Assembly: GCA_902805475.1 (NCBI GenBank)
Contig: CADCSX010000023.1
Coordinates: 3,038,001 to 3,102,000 of the forward strand
Length of the DNA: 64,000 nt
Direction of reading: 5' to 3'
Source: Entonaema liquescens
Lineage: Eukaryota > Ascomycota > Sordariomycetes > Xylariales > Xylariaceae
In this document: in pieces, positions 23,441-35,329 of the stretch
Layout: each line of letters starts with the position of its first letter
How positions within the stretch are numbered: position 1 is the first letter of the stretch
The notes under the pieces: generated by a model
Told to the model about the DNA's origin: nothing
Database searches by the model: none
Seen by the model: the letters and a program-made list of their open reading frames with translations, nothing else
Made by a program: the position numbers and the translations under genes

Positions 23441-24254
23441 TCACCGGGCCTCCTTCCTCCCCGAACGTCCGGTGTCGATCCCCGGGACGCGCGACGACGA
23501 GTCGCTACTGCCGCCGCCGCCGCGGTTCGACTTCTTGCGCGCGGACTGCGGCTGGGGCGGGTCCTCGAAGCCGCATAGCATGCGGGTGTAGCGGAGGCGG
23601 GTAGCTGGTATACTCTATGTTGATGTTTTGTCTTGTTAGGGGGGGATGGATGGACGGATGGATAAACTGGATTGGAGAGTAAGGGGGGAGAGGGGAAAGG
23701 GGAAATACCTCGTTGTCTCGCTGGGCTGCCATCATTAGAAGTTCGGGACTGTCTAGGACCTGGGCGGCTATGTGGCGGCGCTCGGTTACGGCGAAGGCTT
23801 CTTCTTTGCTGCTGGGGGTTTGGGAGAGTGGTGTTAGTATATATACGTGTGTCTGTGTCTATATGTATTTCCGTATGTAGGTGTATAAATTCTCAGGTAG
23901 TTAACGTATAACAAACAAGTATAAGTAGGTAGATAGACAACAGAGACTTTGCCAAACTCGGAAAAGGAGAAAAGTAGGTGTGTGTGTGTGTGTGTGTGTG
24001 TGTATAAGTAAGCAAGTCAGGGAAGAAAACAAAACATAGACATACCCTCCAGCCCGATACTTCCTATTCCCCTCGGGAGTCCAGTCGCTACTAGCATCGG
24101 ACGACTCGTACGGGTCCTTCCCCCGAGCCTGGCGGTCCCGCATCTCGGCCGTGAACTCGTCGACGGTGGCCGCGACTCCCAGGCTCGGGTCCACGCCCAC
24201 GCCTACGGGCCCGCCGAGGGTGAAGCTGGCGGTGGAAACGTGGTGATTGCTCAT
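23441..24254 (-). CDS. Small uncharacterised fungal protein
   Basis: Three exons are inferred (24254-24046, 23811-23709, 23614-23441), giving 161 aa. I do not recognise a domain. The middle part (EFTAEMRDRQARGKDPYESS, then WTPEGNRKYRAGG, then EEAFAVTERRHIAAQVLDSP) is charged, helical and reads as a conserved protein. The C-terminus is Gly/Ser/Arg-rich. There is no signal peptide or membrane segment. Exons are strikingly GC-rich, while the first intron carries a (TG)n microsatellite. The second exon has a tandem CAGCAG acceptor, so isoforms differing by one serine are possible. Support comes from frame-preserving canonical splice sites and coherent codon use. Function is unknown. Confidence 0.7.
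23978..24003. repeat. (TG)n microsatellite in an intron
   Basis: About thirteen uninterrupted TG units lie inside the first intron of the small minus-strand gene. Confidence 0.9.
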
Positions 24255-25633
24255 TATTTATTTAGATTATAATTAGACCGGACTAACAACTCCACTGTCT
24301 TGGACTCGGGAAATATGGTATTGGTGGGTTTATTTTTTTTATTTTTTTTTTATTTTTTGGTTTTTTTTTTATGAAACTGGGGCGAAGCTAATGTGCTTTT
24401 TCTGGTCTTGTCTTGTCTTGTTCTTCGGTATGCTGGAAACGTGTCGTCGGTCAGTAGGTACAGTATAGAAAGGTTTGTTATGTATAGGTATAACTATATT
24501 TAGGTACGTATAAGGTAGTTTAGTTTGTGATGAGTGGTTGAAGGGTTTGGCCCAATAAGGAGGGTTTTGTGGCGGGGGGAAAGGGTTTAAGGTTTCGACG
24601 ATGATTGATTGATGGGATGGGACGGGGATGCAGTGTGAATGTACTTAGGAGGTTGTAATACGTATGTACCTAACATAACGAGTGTGTAGCGAGTTGGCCC
24701 CGGCGTTCAATATTAGGTACGTTAACATTATCTAAACCCATCTAAACCCAAGCTGGATAATGTAACTAACTACCTAACTACTATGTACATGTAATAACTA
24801 AGTAAAGGTAACTATGTAGTATGTAGTATGTAGTTCCTTCCCGCGGTGCCGGGTACGGGCTGCGGGCTTGGTGTGGGGGTAAGCCAGTTGACGTACATAA
24901 TTTGGTACTTGGGGAAAGAAGGAAATGTATCTAGCCGCGGGGAAACGTGAGTACTGACCGATCTGATCTTGGAAAACAAGGAGCCGAGTTTCAATAGTTG
25001 AATACACATATGCAGTTGAATACCTTGACTTAAGTACCTAAGGTAAGTAGTTACCTAATCTAATAAAGCAATTAACTAAGCAAGATACCTTACATAAATA
25101 GAGTTAGTTAACTAATGTTATGCAAGTTATACTAGTTATCTATAGGTAGTACAGTGTAGTTAGTTATGTATATTCCTACTTATATCTTATATATATACAC
25201 CTTATCTCTTCTCTCTTCTCATGATAGGCTCACCTCTTCAGAGAAATGTTTACCAACTACCCGTTATGGTTAACTCTTCAACCCCGTGACTAATGTTTTT
25301 AGGAAATCAAATCTCTTGGCTTTCTCGTCTTAACCACAGCCAAACATGAACACGGGACCAAACGAACTCCTGGTCGCGCCTCATTATATGCGCACCAATC
25401 GGCGCACCCGCGGGCCAGATTCTCCCGAATGGCACAACTTTCCCGTACCCGCTCCGGTCTCCGGTGGACCTTGATACGTGAGGGGAGAGGCGCGTAGCGG
25501 AGACCCCAATGCCAATATGAATAACAAGTGAGCCCGGGGCTGATGACAATGTTTGCTCTCTCCCCTAAGACCATTCTTCTACGTCCCGAGACCGAAGCTG
25601 TAAAAAAGGGGAAAAGAGGGAAAGTAATCCATA
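24255..25633. other. Intergenic, divergent promoters, low-complexity AT-rich stretch
   Basis: This separates the small gene (-) from GH51 (+). Homopolymeric T/A tracts lie at 24332-24372. From about 24640 to 25200 the sequence is dominated by degenerate CTAAC/TACCTA/TAGTTA words, including a perfect 12-bp palindrome TTAGTTAACTAA (25104-25115). No gene is seen. Confidence 0.5.
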
Positions 25634-27192
25634 ATGACCACCTTCACTAAGATCACCGGAGATGAAACTCCCCTTATCGAGGTAGATGCGGCCAAGCGCC
25701 TGTCTAAGATAGATCCCATGACATACGGTGGTTTTACCGAGTAAGAGATATCTATCCTTGATAGAATATAAAATAACTAACAGAACAAACTAAGACATAT
25801 GGGCCGCTGTATCTACGGAGGCATTTATGACCCATCTAACCCGTTGTCGGATGAGGATGGCTTCAGGACAGACGTGCTCTCTGCCCTACGAGAGCTCGAC
25901 ATTCCCGTGGTGCGGTACCCCGGCGGCAACTTCGTCGCAACATACCACTGGCAAGACGGCATCGGCCCCCGTGACAAGCGGCCCTCCCGCCCGGAACTCG
26001 CCTGGCTGGGCACGGAGACGAATCAGTTCGGCACCGACGACTTCATGCTATGGCTGGACAAGCTATCGGCCGGCAAGCCGCAGCGCGTGGAGCCGTACCT
26101 CTGCCTGAACTTCGGCACGGGTACGCTGGACGAAGCCCTGGCCTGGGTCGAGTACTGCAACGGCACGCGGGACACGTACTACGCGAACCTGCGGCGCGCG
26201 AATGGGCACCCGGAGCCCTACCGCGTCAAGTACTGGGCGCTGGGCAACGAGGTCTGGGGGCCCTGGCAGGTCGAGCAGATGACGAAGGAGGACTACGCGA
26301 AAAAAGCAGTCCAGTGGGCCAAGGCCCTGCGCCTGCTCGACCCGGCCATCCAGCTCGTGCTCTGCGGCCAGGACGGCCAGAGCTCCTGGGACCACTACGT
26401 GCTGCACGAGTGCGTGGGCTGGGCCGACTTGCACAGCATCCACATCTACACGGCCTCCGCCAACCACCTGCACAACGCGACCGCCCCGCTGGCCGCCGAG
26501 CGCGCCATCCAGATCACCGCCGCGCTCATCGACCTCGCCCGCATCGAGAACAAGGTGTCTCCCGCAAAACCTCCCACCCGCATCTGCTTCGACGAGTGGA
26601 ACGTCTGGGACCCGGGCGCGCGCCGGGCGACAAGGGCGCCGAGGAGCAGTACACGCTGTCCGACGCGCTGGCCGTCGGCGTGTGGCTGAACGTGTTCGTG
26701 CGCCAGAGCAAGTACATCGGCATGGCGAACATCGCGCAGACCGTCAACGTCATTAGTCCCCTCATGACGAGCGAGCGCGGCGTCGTGCGCCAGGCTACCT
26801 GGTGGCCGCTGTTGCTGTTTAGTAAGTACATGCGCGGCTGGACTGTGGGAACACATGTACGGTCAGGTGCCTATGAGGGAGAGACGACGCCGGCTTGGTT
26901 ACAAGGGACGCTGGGCGAGACGGGAGCGCCATTGCTCGATGTTAGTGCCGCTCTTGGTGATGATGGTTATGTAAATCTAGCTGTTGTCAACATCAGCGAG
27001 ACGGAGGACTTTGCCGTTCAACTTAAAGGGGTCGGCGTCGACGTTGCTGTATACACTGTATCTGGATCGCAGGTCAGCTCGACAAACAAGGAAGGCAAAG
27101 AAGAGGTTAGCCTGTCGGAAGGGAAATGGGATGGTCAAGGGAAATATAAGTTTGCAAAGCACACGTTCACTTTATTAAGGTGGAAATCATAG
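25634..27192 (+). CDS. Intracellular GH51 alpha-L-arabinofuranosidase with a 1-base frameshift
   Basis: Exon 1 (25634-25740) and exon 2 (25795-27192) would give about 501 aa. There is no signal peptide, typical of the intracellular GH51 clade that releases arabinose from oligosaccharides. GGFTEHMGRCIYGGIYDP and VRYPGGNFVATYHWQDGIGP are family signatures. The acid/base Glu is in WALGNEVWG (~187) and the nucleophile Glu in CFDEWNVWDP (~301). Directly after WDP the frame breaks in a GC-rich tract (26611-26626); the remainder (RAPGDKGAEEQYTLSDALAV to the C-terminal beta domain) continues in another frame to TAG at 27190. Read literally, the protein ends at 26689 after 333 aa. One base appears missing, either a real lesion or a base-call error. 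Exon 2 is much GC-richer than neighbouring genes. The gene is convergent with the Sif2-like gene. Confidence 0.88.
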
Positions 27193-27819
27193 AGCTGAGC
27201 TAAACTGAGTTTCAACAATACAATAAAATTATCTGACATGACTCTCACAGTTCATACGCCAACACGGGCCTCACTGTGGATGCCGGGTGCAGTGCTTATA
27301 CAAAAAATGACAATCCGTTGGCTTATGTATACCTTGGAAAAATGCCTCACCCCAATGCTCCTTAGCTATATGATAGTAACGCCCCGCCGCCTTCAAGATA
27401 GCCAGACATGCCGATCCGATGCCCACGAGTCGTCTCCGTCGTTTTTTTGTCATGACAAATCAGTAATGACAGTCCCCATAGCAGCCCTATAACACTTATC
27501 GCGACGATTCGCTTTACAACCCAAAATGGCTGCCCTTTGATTCTTTGAATCGTTGCTAGCATGCGTCTAAACTTGGCGGTACCAGATCAAAAATCCTGCA
27601 GCTTCGTGAGAGCCAGATGATGTACACGATAATACCATAATGGTACTGGTTGCTTTGAGTAGCGGCCTTTAGCTATCGGCAACCAACCAAGGCTTCGAGC
27701 TGACAAAGATATCCTAACACGCTATGATAGTCGTCATCATCTCGCCAATAACTGGGATGTAACGTGGGTTTTTGCGCCTGCTAGTGAAAAAGCAATAAAA
27801 AAAATAAGATTGTAATCTA
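27193..27819. other. Intergenic, convergent 3' ends of GH51 and Sif2-like genes
   Basis: No gene or repeat is recognised. Confidence 0.5.
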
Positions 27820-30265
27820 TCATCGGAAGTTGATAATTGCGAGCTTGCTTTTGTTAGCTTGGACCCGTAACAAATTAATAACACCACTTACCCGACTGTT
27901 AACTCCATAAGCAAGTTTATGACCTGTTGCATCCCATTCCAAGCAATGCTCGTCCTCCTTCTCCGAATCGCCATTCATTCGTGGGCTAAGCCAGCCAGGA
28001 TGAGGCGCTCGGCTCCAACTCGCTCGGGGAATACTGCAGTCGCCGACCTTCCAAATTAAAATCTTCTCGATCGTAGCTACAGCAATAAATGCACCGTCCG
28101 GGGTGAAAGCCATCGAAACTATTGGTGATCCCATGGTCATGGAACATTTCGGTTTCCCGTCAAGAGCTAAAGCGTTCCATATGAAGATAGCGCCATCCTC
28201 GCCACCAGAAGCCAAGAGCCGCTCATCAGCCGGGGGTGTTTGCTGCAAGGGCTGCCAAGCTAATGCGGTGACCGCATCGTAATGTGCTTCTATCTCACGC
28301 CGTTTACCGTTGCTATCCCAGATCTAATAGTACACTTGTTAGATAAAACAGCCCAGTTTCGTTCAGGGACAACTACTTACGTCAACAAAGCCCCTCTCTC
28401 CACAAGTAGCCACTAGCGAAGTCTTCCAGTCAAATTGAACATGGGTTAAGGTATCACCTTCGCGAGTATCGAACTTCCGGATCTCGGTAATTTTCCCATC
28501 AGCACACCTTAAAGCCATTAACAAGTCACCACCACCTATCAAAAACTCAGATTCGCTAATCCACGCAGCATCTAGCGGCTCCGAATCAAGGTCGTGTCGT
28601 GGGAGGGGATGTGTCACCGTGTTAGCTGACACGGCATGGTATATAGTTATTAAGGCACCGTCTTTATCCGGTGCGATGCCCAGGATAGCTGTATTATTAG
28701 GATTCCAGCGCATTTTAAAAACGGGAGGTTCGGCAACCTCGAAGCCGTGTACATAGCTACCTTCATGGGTCCAGAGGTCGATTCGAGCTTTCGATTCCGA
28801 ATCTGTAGCAATAGCAATAGTAGTTCCATCCCAATTCCAGGCCATGGCAGTAACCGTGGCCGTAGACTTGATATCGTCTTTAATAAGGGAGTGGAAACTT
28901 GGAGCGACGCCATTCACGTGACTATTGAATGCAGGATCGGTTGTGGCTCCACGAGAAACGTTCCAGATGCGGGCTAGCGCATCGGTTCCAGCAGCCGCCA
29001 AGATGGTGGGATCTCGGGGATGCCACTGACAATGCAGTAGCACAGGCGCGTTCTCGCCATTGATTCTTGCCAATGCCGTGGTTGGCGAAGACGTAGGCGC
29101 ATCGTCGTGACCAGAGCCTAGGGGGATAAATGTAGTTTCAGTAGCCAATTCCTGGACTTTATCGACCTGTGTACCCTGGTCGGGCCCGTCAGTTCGGGGA
29201 GTTGGCGTTGGCGCCTGTTCGCCCTCTTGGGGGGAAGGGTAAGCATGGTTGTCGTGGTTTTGCCCGTCAAGTTCCATCGGAGTTGTGGCTGCATCCACCC
29301 CATTTTCGTACCCATTACTCAGTCTTGGTCGCTTAGCTGGTGAACCATTTAGAAGCGCCGCCTGTGATTGCCTTTCAATTTGACGCTTTCGGTTGTTTTC
29401 TGCATCGACACCGGATATAGTTGTCGCTGCTACTGCTACTGTTTCTGCATCTGCCTCGTCATCCTGGTCCATCTCCTCCGTTTGTTGCTGTTCATCCTGT
29501 TCCTGCTGATGAAGCGGTGGACCTGCAAGTAGTGGACCAAAAATACCTAGTTGCATCGCCTCGGCCACTGCCGCCGCAGCGGCACCACGGGATAACTACG
29601 CAGAAGAAACCTGTCAGTGCCCATTTGGCCGAATTCTGGGCGAGATTAGAGCAAAAAATGATTTTCTGACTCTATCGCAACCCGCGTTGGAGACTTATCT
29701 CGCGCAGTGCACCTCACGTAGAAAATAGTCAGGGTGAATTTAATTTTTGCATCAACATACCTGTTGCGACTGTGCATGCTCTCTTTCTAACGAGTTATAC
29801 AACAGACCCTTGTTTATGACATTGACTAGCGCATGACTTTTGACATGTTGCGCGAAATCTAGCTGTCGGTGAGGTTCCTCGACGTGCCACTCCTTTTGGA
29901 ACTTTACGGCTGTCTCTCGATAATCTGTAACCTCAGGTTAATTTGACTGCGGCCGTCCATAGCAACGTCACCGCTGTGTGTGTATGTGTATGCACACACG
30001 CGCATCATCGCATAGCTCAGAGATGCGTGAGATACGTAAGATGCGTGAGGTGCGCAGCGGCGTTATGAGAAACACTTACTGCCTTCTATTAAATATCTGC
30101 GATTTTATGTCAATGACCCGGTAGAAAGCGACGGCACAGGAGTAACGGGGGTACGGGAAAAGGCACAAGGCACTTTGGTGTGTGAAGAAAACCGGAGATA
30201 CCTGAGAAAAAAACATACCTCCAAATCAAGAAATTGACTCGGTTAGAGTCTAAATACTCCTTCAT
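27820..30265 (-). CDS. LisH-WD40 corepressor subunit, Sif2/TBL1 type
   Basis: Six exons are inferred (30265-30219, 30096-30080, 29924-29761, 29595-28381, 28323-27892, 27843-27820), giving about 632 aa. The N-terminal LisH motif is split over three exons: VNFLIWRYLIEG then YRETAVKFQKEW. FAQHVKSHALVNVINKGLLY follows, as in Sif2/TBL1/Ebi. A low-complexity acidic and Pro/Thr linker with the basic motif PAKRPRL (probable nuclear localisation) leads to WD40 repeats from ~200 on (HPRDPTILAAAGTDALARIWN, LASGGEDGAIFIWN). The C-terminus reads VNSR|LAIINFR after removing a 48-nt intron. The family scaffolds Set3C/NCoR-type histone deacetylase complexes in the nucleus. Exon 2 is a 17-nt microexon flanked by 122- and 155-nt introns. 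Confidence 0.92.
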
Positions 30266-32768
30266 GGTCGCAAACGAGTAGCTATATGAAGGGGTATGGT
30301 GTTAGAATACCTAATAAGTCGAACAGTGGCGTCCGTATACTGGGATAGGCGGTATTTTGATCTCTTCTCATGAGGATGGTGAAGGAAAGAAGACAACGAG
30401 ATTTTGGCTGTCAGGCCTTGAATGATTGAGATGCATCCACGGGCAGGGGCCAAGCTACTATGGTACTGCCTTCCTGGTAGATCCACACCAAATCCATCTT
30501 AGTACGGAGTGCTTAAGTAAATACCCTACACGCCGTTGCCAGTTGGGGGAGCTACAGCTACAGGGTATGTAACTAACCCAACTTTGCATGATTAAAAACA
30601 ACCTTTAGAAAGTACATGTATCTAAGTATTTAATAACTACCTAACTACCTTACCTTACATACTTAGTTGTACTAAATAAGTACAGACGGCGACCGACTTG
30701 AGAATAGACCGCACAGAACAAAAGATTACACATACATATGTTATGTTAACGAGAAGGCCAATGCAAACAGCTCACACTCTCAACTCATCTAATTTACCTA
30801 GTTAACCATAATTTCATAAACAGCTTTTACGGGGTTGAGAGTTGCATTGGAAATCTCGTGAGCGCAAGGGGCCTGCTTCGGGGCGACTTTGATTGTACAG
30901 TGTAGGGCTGTTGCTCCGCTGCAAGATTCTGACTGGGCATCAGCACTCAGTCGATTTATTTAGTCGAACCCTCCTCTTCCACTTCTCACTTCTCAAATCT
31001 CAAAAGAAGAGGACCCCCATTTTTTACCATGCAAGTAGTCTTCATTAAATTGCATTGTCGAATGGGCTCTGCTGCTGCATATTGCTTAAATGGAAAACCC
31101 TGTCCGAATCAGGTTCGACATTCGACATTCGACGTCGTAGTCTTCTTTTCATCATACAGTGTGTCTCAGTGTCATTCTTTTACCACATTAACCACATTTA
31201 CCACATCTTGTTGATGATCCACGCGGTAGCGGTAGGGCGTTTTCCTGGCGCTGCAGGTGTTCTGTCGGGTTGGAGGGATGGATGGAGAAGAGGCTAGACT
31301 CTATTTTGCTAGGGAGACAAGACGGCTTAGCCTATGAGGTAGTTTTCCTTTTGAACAATGGAAACGACAGCGAAACTCCAGACGACGACTCCACAGGTAA
31401 TGGTCAGGGTTTATCATTTTATTAATCCGTCATCCTGGCTTGGCTAGCTTGGCTGGGGTACTCCCGGAAATTCGCAATCGGAGAGGATCTAAAAAAAATG
31501 AGATCGGTCGTGCTTCGAACGCGGTAGAAAATACCTAAGAAAGCATGACTAACATTGTAAAGAACTTCTTTTGTTTTTTATCTTATTGATGGATAGATCC
31601 GAAGACCCAGTGCTGGCCTGGTTAGGTACTTTATCCATCTATATTCCGAGCATCTATTGTTGTATACATTAAAGAGGAGTCTTAAAGTCGGCGGCCGCTA
31701 GAGCTGAGAAGATACGTACCAGAGAACGTCGTAGCGTACAGCAGCGTACCAAGCTTAGACGAAGAAACAGATGATCTTTCAAGACTTTGCCATCCGACTA
31801 GCGAATCGCCTTAGCCATTTGAGGCTTAGTGCATTGAAAATAGCATTGTGCCTCTCCGGCATCACCACCTGCAACGATCCCTACCATACCTAATATACCA
31901 TAACAACTTACCAACTTAACATAGTAAATATGCAACAGCGCTAAACGTTAAAGATCTCTAGTGCGGATGAGAGGGGAGAAAGCTTCGAAGCACTTTGCCA
32001 TGACATGACCATAAAACCCTCAACAAACAACAAGCCGTGGCTATTAGATGGTTTAATGGATTATCCTATTACATACAATGGAGTTGCGAATCATGTACAT
32101 AGTATGCATGTGCCTGCACTAAGATGAGGAGGACGTGTAATCTATGGGTTCCATGAGTTACACATCATCGGCTTTTATCAGTCGAAACCATTTCGAACCT
32201 TGCTCCCCTGCAGAAAATTCGTGGCCCTAGAGACCGGGGCTAATCTATCTTAGGTACTTGGTACTTTGTTCAGGTCATGCACACGTATGAGCCTGTCGTT
32301 GCTGTTCGGTAAAATCGGAGACGGATGGATGGATGAATATTGAGTGCAAGTATAAAATATAGAGACCTATCGAATAGAGAGTTTCTATCTAAGCTTAAAC
32401 CTGGATATAAGTTAGATAATAACTTGAAGTTTTGTTTTGTTTCGTATGTTAGTATCATGCTGATATGAGATGTGTACTTTGTACTTTCGCGGTACCTAAC
32501 CGGAGGGAGGGAGCGGCACATCCGTAAAGGTTAATTTTGATATTTTTTCCATTTAAAGCACAGGGCATCCTCGGCTTGGCTACCTCTCTCCCTTGCGGAA
32601 GGTGAGCTTACTAAATTTGTGGCTGACGGGGAACGCATTGGCCACATCAGCCGTTGCCAAACTTTAACCTCGTAAGGTGATGTGCGGCTTCGACGCGACC
32701 CCGAAAATCCGACATCTTTCAAACTTTACCTTGAAGTTCAAATCCCCATTTCCAAAACCGCCGCCGCC
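30266..32768. other. Long intergenic region, divergent promoters
   Basis: 2.5 kb upstream of both the Sif2-like gene (-) and the TMEM115-like gene (+). It is AT-leaning with scattered CTACCT words. Open frames are short and not protein-like. No gene is seen. Confidence 0.5.
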
Positions 32769-33945
32769 ATGCCTCCGCGACTGAATATTCCACCCGTTAC
32801 CCGTGTGGTACTTGTGGTTTTGCTCTTGCAGTCCATACTAAGTGCTGCCGTACGGTATCGCCAGTGGTCTGCGCATTCCGAGATTGTAGTCGAATGGCTG
32901 ACCCTCATACCTCAACTATCGCTCTTCTATCCCTGGACATTCCTGACGGCCACTCTGGTTGAAAATAATATTTTCACATTGGCCATCGCTGGTCTAACCC
33001 TTTACCATGGGGGTAGATATTTGGAAAGAGCTTGGTCTTCAAGGGAATTAGCTAAATTCCTGCTTGTGGCATCCCTGATACCCAATACCTTGACTTTCCT
33101 GGTCCTCGTCACACTATTTACTATCACTCGTAACGAGAGATGGACGTAAGTCTCGCCTTCTAGTTATTTTAAGTTTCTATTACGTGCAGCTGGGGAGTGT
33201 TAACAAATAACAATTCAGGTTAACGACTATTGCTGGCACAATACCACTTCAGATATCCTTTCTTGTCGCTTTTAGCCAACTTGTTCCCGCGCATACCGTT
33301 ACTCTCTTCCGAGGTGTTCTGTCTTTGCGCGTACCAAAGTTCCCCCTTATTTATATCGGCATTGTCGCCATATTATCCTTAACTCCGTTACTCACGAGCG
33401 CCTCCTTGTTCTTATCTATATTTGGTCTCCTTGCTAGTTGGACGTACTTACGATTCTATAAGACGATCTTTCCGGATCTTGACTCTTCGCAACCAACATC
33501 TCTGCGTGGTGATGCAAGCGAGACATTTGCTTTTGCTGAATTTTTCCCGGGACCAATCAAGCCATTCATTTCCGCGATTACCGAGCCGATTTTTAACTTG
33601 TTAGTAGCAATGAGGATATGCACGCCTTTCTCGCAGGCCGATATTTCCGCTGCGCAGGGCGGTACTTTTATACAGCGCAGCGGCCATGGAGGCGTTAGGG
33701 CTGAAGCCGAGAGGCGGAGAGCCCTGGCTCTGAAAGTACTTGACCAACGTCTCCATGCCGCCACCGCCGGACCTAGCAGCGGTTCACGAAGTCAATCGCA
33801 GCCTCCTAACCAACCAGGCGGCTCGGGAGCACACACACATCAGCAGCCAAATGCTCAGGCAGCGATGACATCACAGCCAACCACCGTGTTGGGAGAGACT
33901 AATTATAATCCTGATCATGATCATTCCGATAAGAGCGACTCTTAA
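32769..33945 (+). CDS. TMEM115/rhomboid-like Golgi membrane protein (DUF1751)
   Basis: Two exons (32769-33145, 33219-33945) encode 367 aa. The start is the ATG in the strong context GCCGCCATGC; an upstream in-frame ATG at 32682 would add 29 residues. Several hydrophobic helices span residues ~12-220: VVLVVLLLQSILSA, then FLLVASLIPNTLTFLVLVTLF, then IYIGIVAILSLTPLLTSASLF. The motif PWTFLTATLVENNIF and the HGGRYLERAW segment match the TMEM115 family (yeast Yol107w), a rhomboid-fold group lacking the catalytic Ser-His pair. GDASETFAFAEFFP is the family C-core. The tail is a polar, Ser/Gln/Pro-rich cytosolic extension. The human protein works in Golgi-to-ER retrograde traffic; the same role here is inferred. 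Confidence 0.9.
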
Positions 33946-34753
33946 AGGCGTTTAATTTTCTGCGGGGGCTGGCGGGGGCTCCAGCATTTGGATCTCGAAG
34001 CACCCTTTGCCCTATGTCCAAATACGTGTGTATTTCTACATTGGGAGCACTTGCGAGTTCGGAGTTGGCATTAGAGGATGAGGTACCTAGGTTTTGAGTT
34101 TGACGGATAGGATATCCTCAATCAAGTAATGTCAAGGTCCCGGCTACTGTGACGTTCACAGAGTGGCCGGATAGCTGCATCGTTTGGTTTAACCGTTCTT
34201 GTGCAAACAGCGGTTGAAATCCCGTTTGGGTTTGACCGAGGACCGTAGACTGAATTTGATATGCAGCATTGTATGTCAATTCTACGATAGATATAATATC
34301 AGCACTGCTTAGCGTTTGGATAGTACGGCATGCAATTACATGCTATATTACCCATACATCTGTTTTCCAATATCTCATTCGTAGTCAGGTATATACCACC
34401 GCGAACCTAGCAATGAGTAGCACACGGTTTCATATAGACGTGCTCTTTTGCAACCTTACTCTACGATAAATTAAAGAATAAGCAACAGAGAAAAGGGGTA
34501 GGAGCGCATAGGTATATATATGGTGTTTATTCACTAGTCGAACATTATCTGTCTTTGATTTATATAGTGCCTATAAGTAGATCAGCCATTCCACCAAGGG
34601 AAGGGAATAACCGTTAAACAATGTTTAGCTTACATTTTCAACTAGGGGTTTCCCGAAGCCGTGTCTTATGTCTAACCTTTAAACCCACGAGACGAGAGGG
34701 TGGGTAATTAAAATTTTTGGGTTACTTCTTACCCGTTGAGTGATTTCTCTAGT
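33946..34753. other. Intergenic, 3' flank of the TMEM115-like gene
   Basis: No gene seen. The sequence becomes AT-rich towards the MITE-like element. Confidence 0.5.
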
Positions 34754-34755
34754 TA

Positions 34756-34830
34756 CTCGTCAGGATTCTAAACATCCGACCTTTTCCCGGGGCTTCGCCC
34801 CTAAGGTCAGGGACTTTTAAAAGGTAACGA
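34756..34830 (+). repeat. Left terminal inverted repeat of the MITE-like element
   Basis: 75 bp, matching the reverse complement of 35253-35327 with four mismatches, three of them transitions. Confidence 0.85.
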
Positions 34831-35252
34831 ACTTTTAAAAGGTAATTTCTGGGGCTACTTAAATTTAGGTGGGATGCACACCTAATGTTAAGTACTACCC
34901 GAATTTTAAATATTATTAATACGTACAATTTTAATATTTTAACCTTTTTAATTTTTATACAACGTAATTACTTTTAATCGCATCGGTTTTGACATTATAA
35001 TAATTATTGGTTTTTTAATTATTTATAATATATTTTATTTATTTTTATTAAAAATTGGTAAGTATTATTTAAGTGTAAAAAAAGCGATAGCAAAAGTGAC
35101 GATAATCGCATTAGATCAACGTTTTATTACATAATATAAAGCTAAAGCATTAAATCTTTGCATGTAAATGGCACTATTCATTTTGATTAAAATATTTAAA
35201 TTTGTATGGTTAGCACTAGTAAAAGTTTGTACTAAAATTTACCTTTTAAAAG

Positions 35253-35327
35253 TCGTTACTTTTTAAAAGTCCCTGACTTTAGGGGCGAAGCCCCGGCAAA
35301 AGGTCGGATGTTTGGAATCCTGACGAG
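35253..35327 (-). repeat. Right terminal inverted repeat of the MITE-like element
   Basis: 75 bp, partner of the left repeat; both contain GGGGCTTCGCCCC. Confidence 0.85.
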
Positions 35328-35329
35328 TA

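Larger units (their letters stand above)
34754..35329. mobile_element. MITE-like non-autonomous DNA transposon with long terminal inverted repeats
   Basis: The termini at 34756-34830 and 35253-35327 are inverted copies over 75 bp with four mismatches. They start CTCGTCAGGATT and contain the palindrome GGGGCTTCGCCCC. A further ~20-bp subterminal match (CTTTTAAAAGGTAA) extends the inverted repeat. TA on both sides (34754-34755 and 35328-35329) fits a TA target-site duplication as made by Tc1/mariner-type transposases. The 572-bp element has no open reading frame. Its interior is almost pure A/T with poly-T and poly-A stretches, consistent with repeat-induced point mutation. It sits between the TMEM115-like gene and a gene-poor region. 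I cannot name the family. Confidence 0.8.

Noticed and set aside
26063..26856. Open frames antisense to GH51
   Set aside because: Produced by high GC in the sense gene; no family resemblance.
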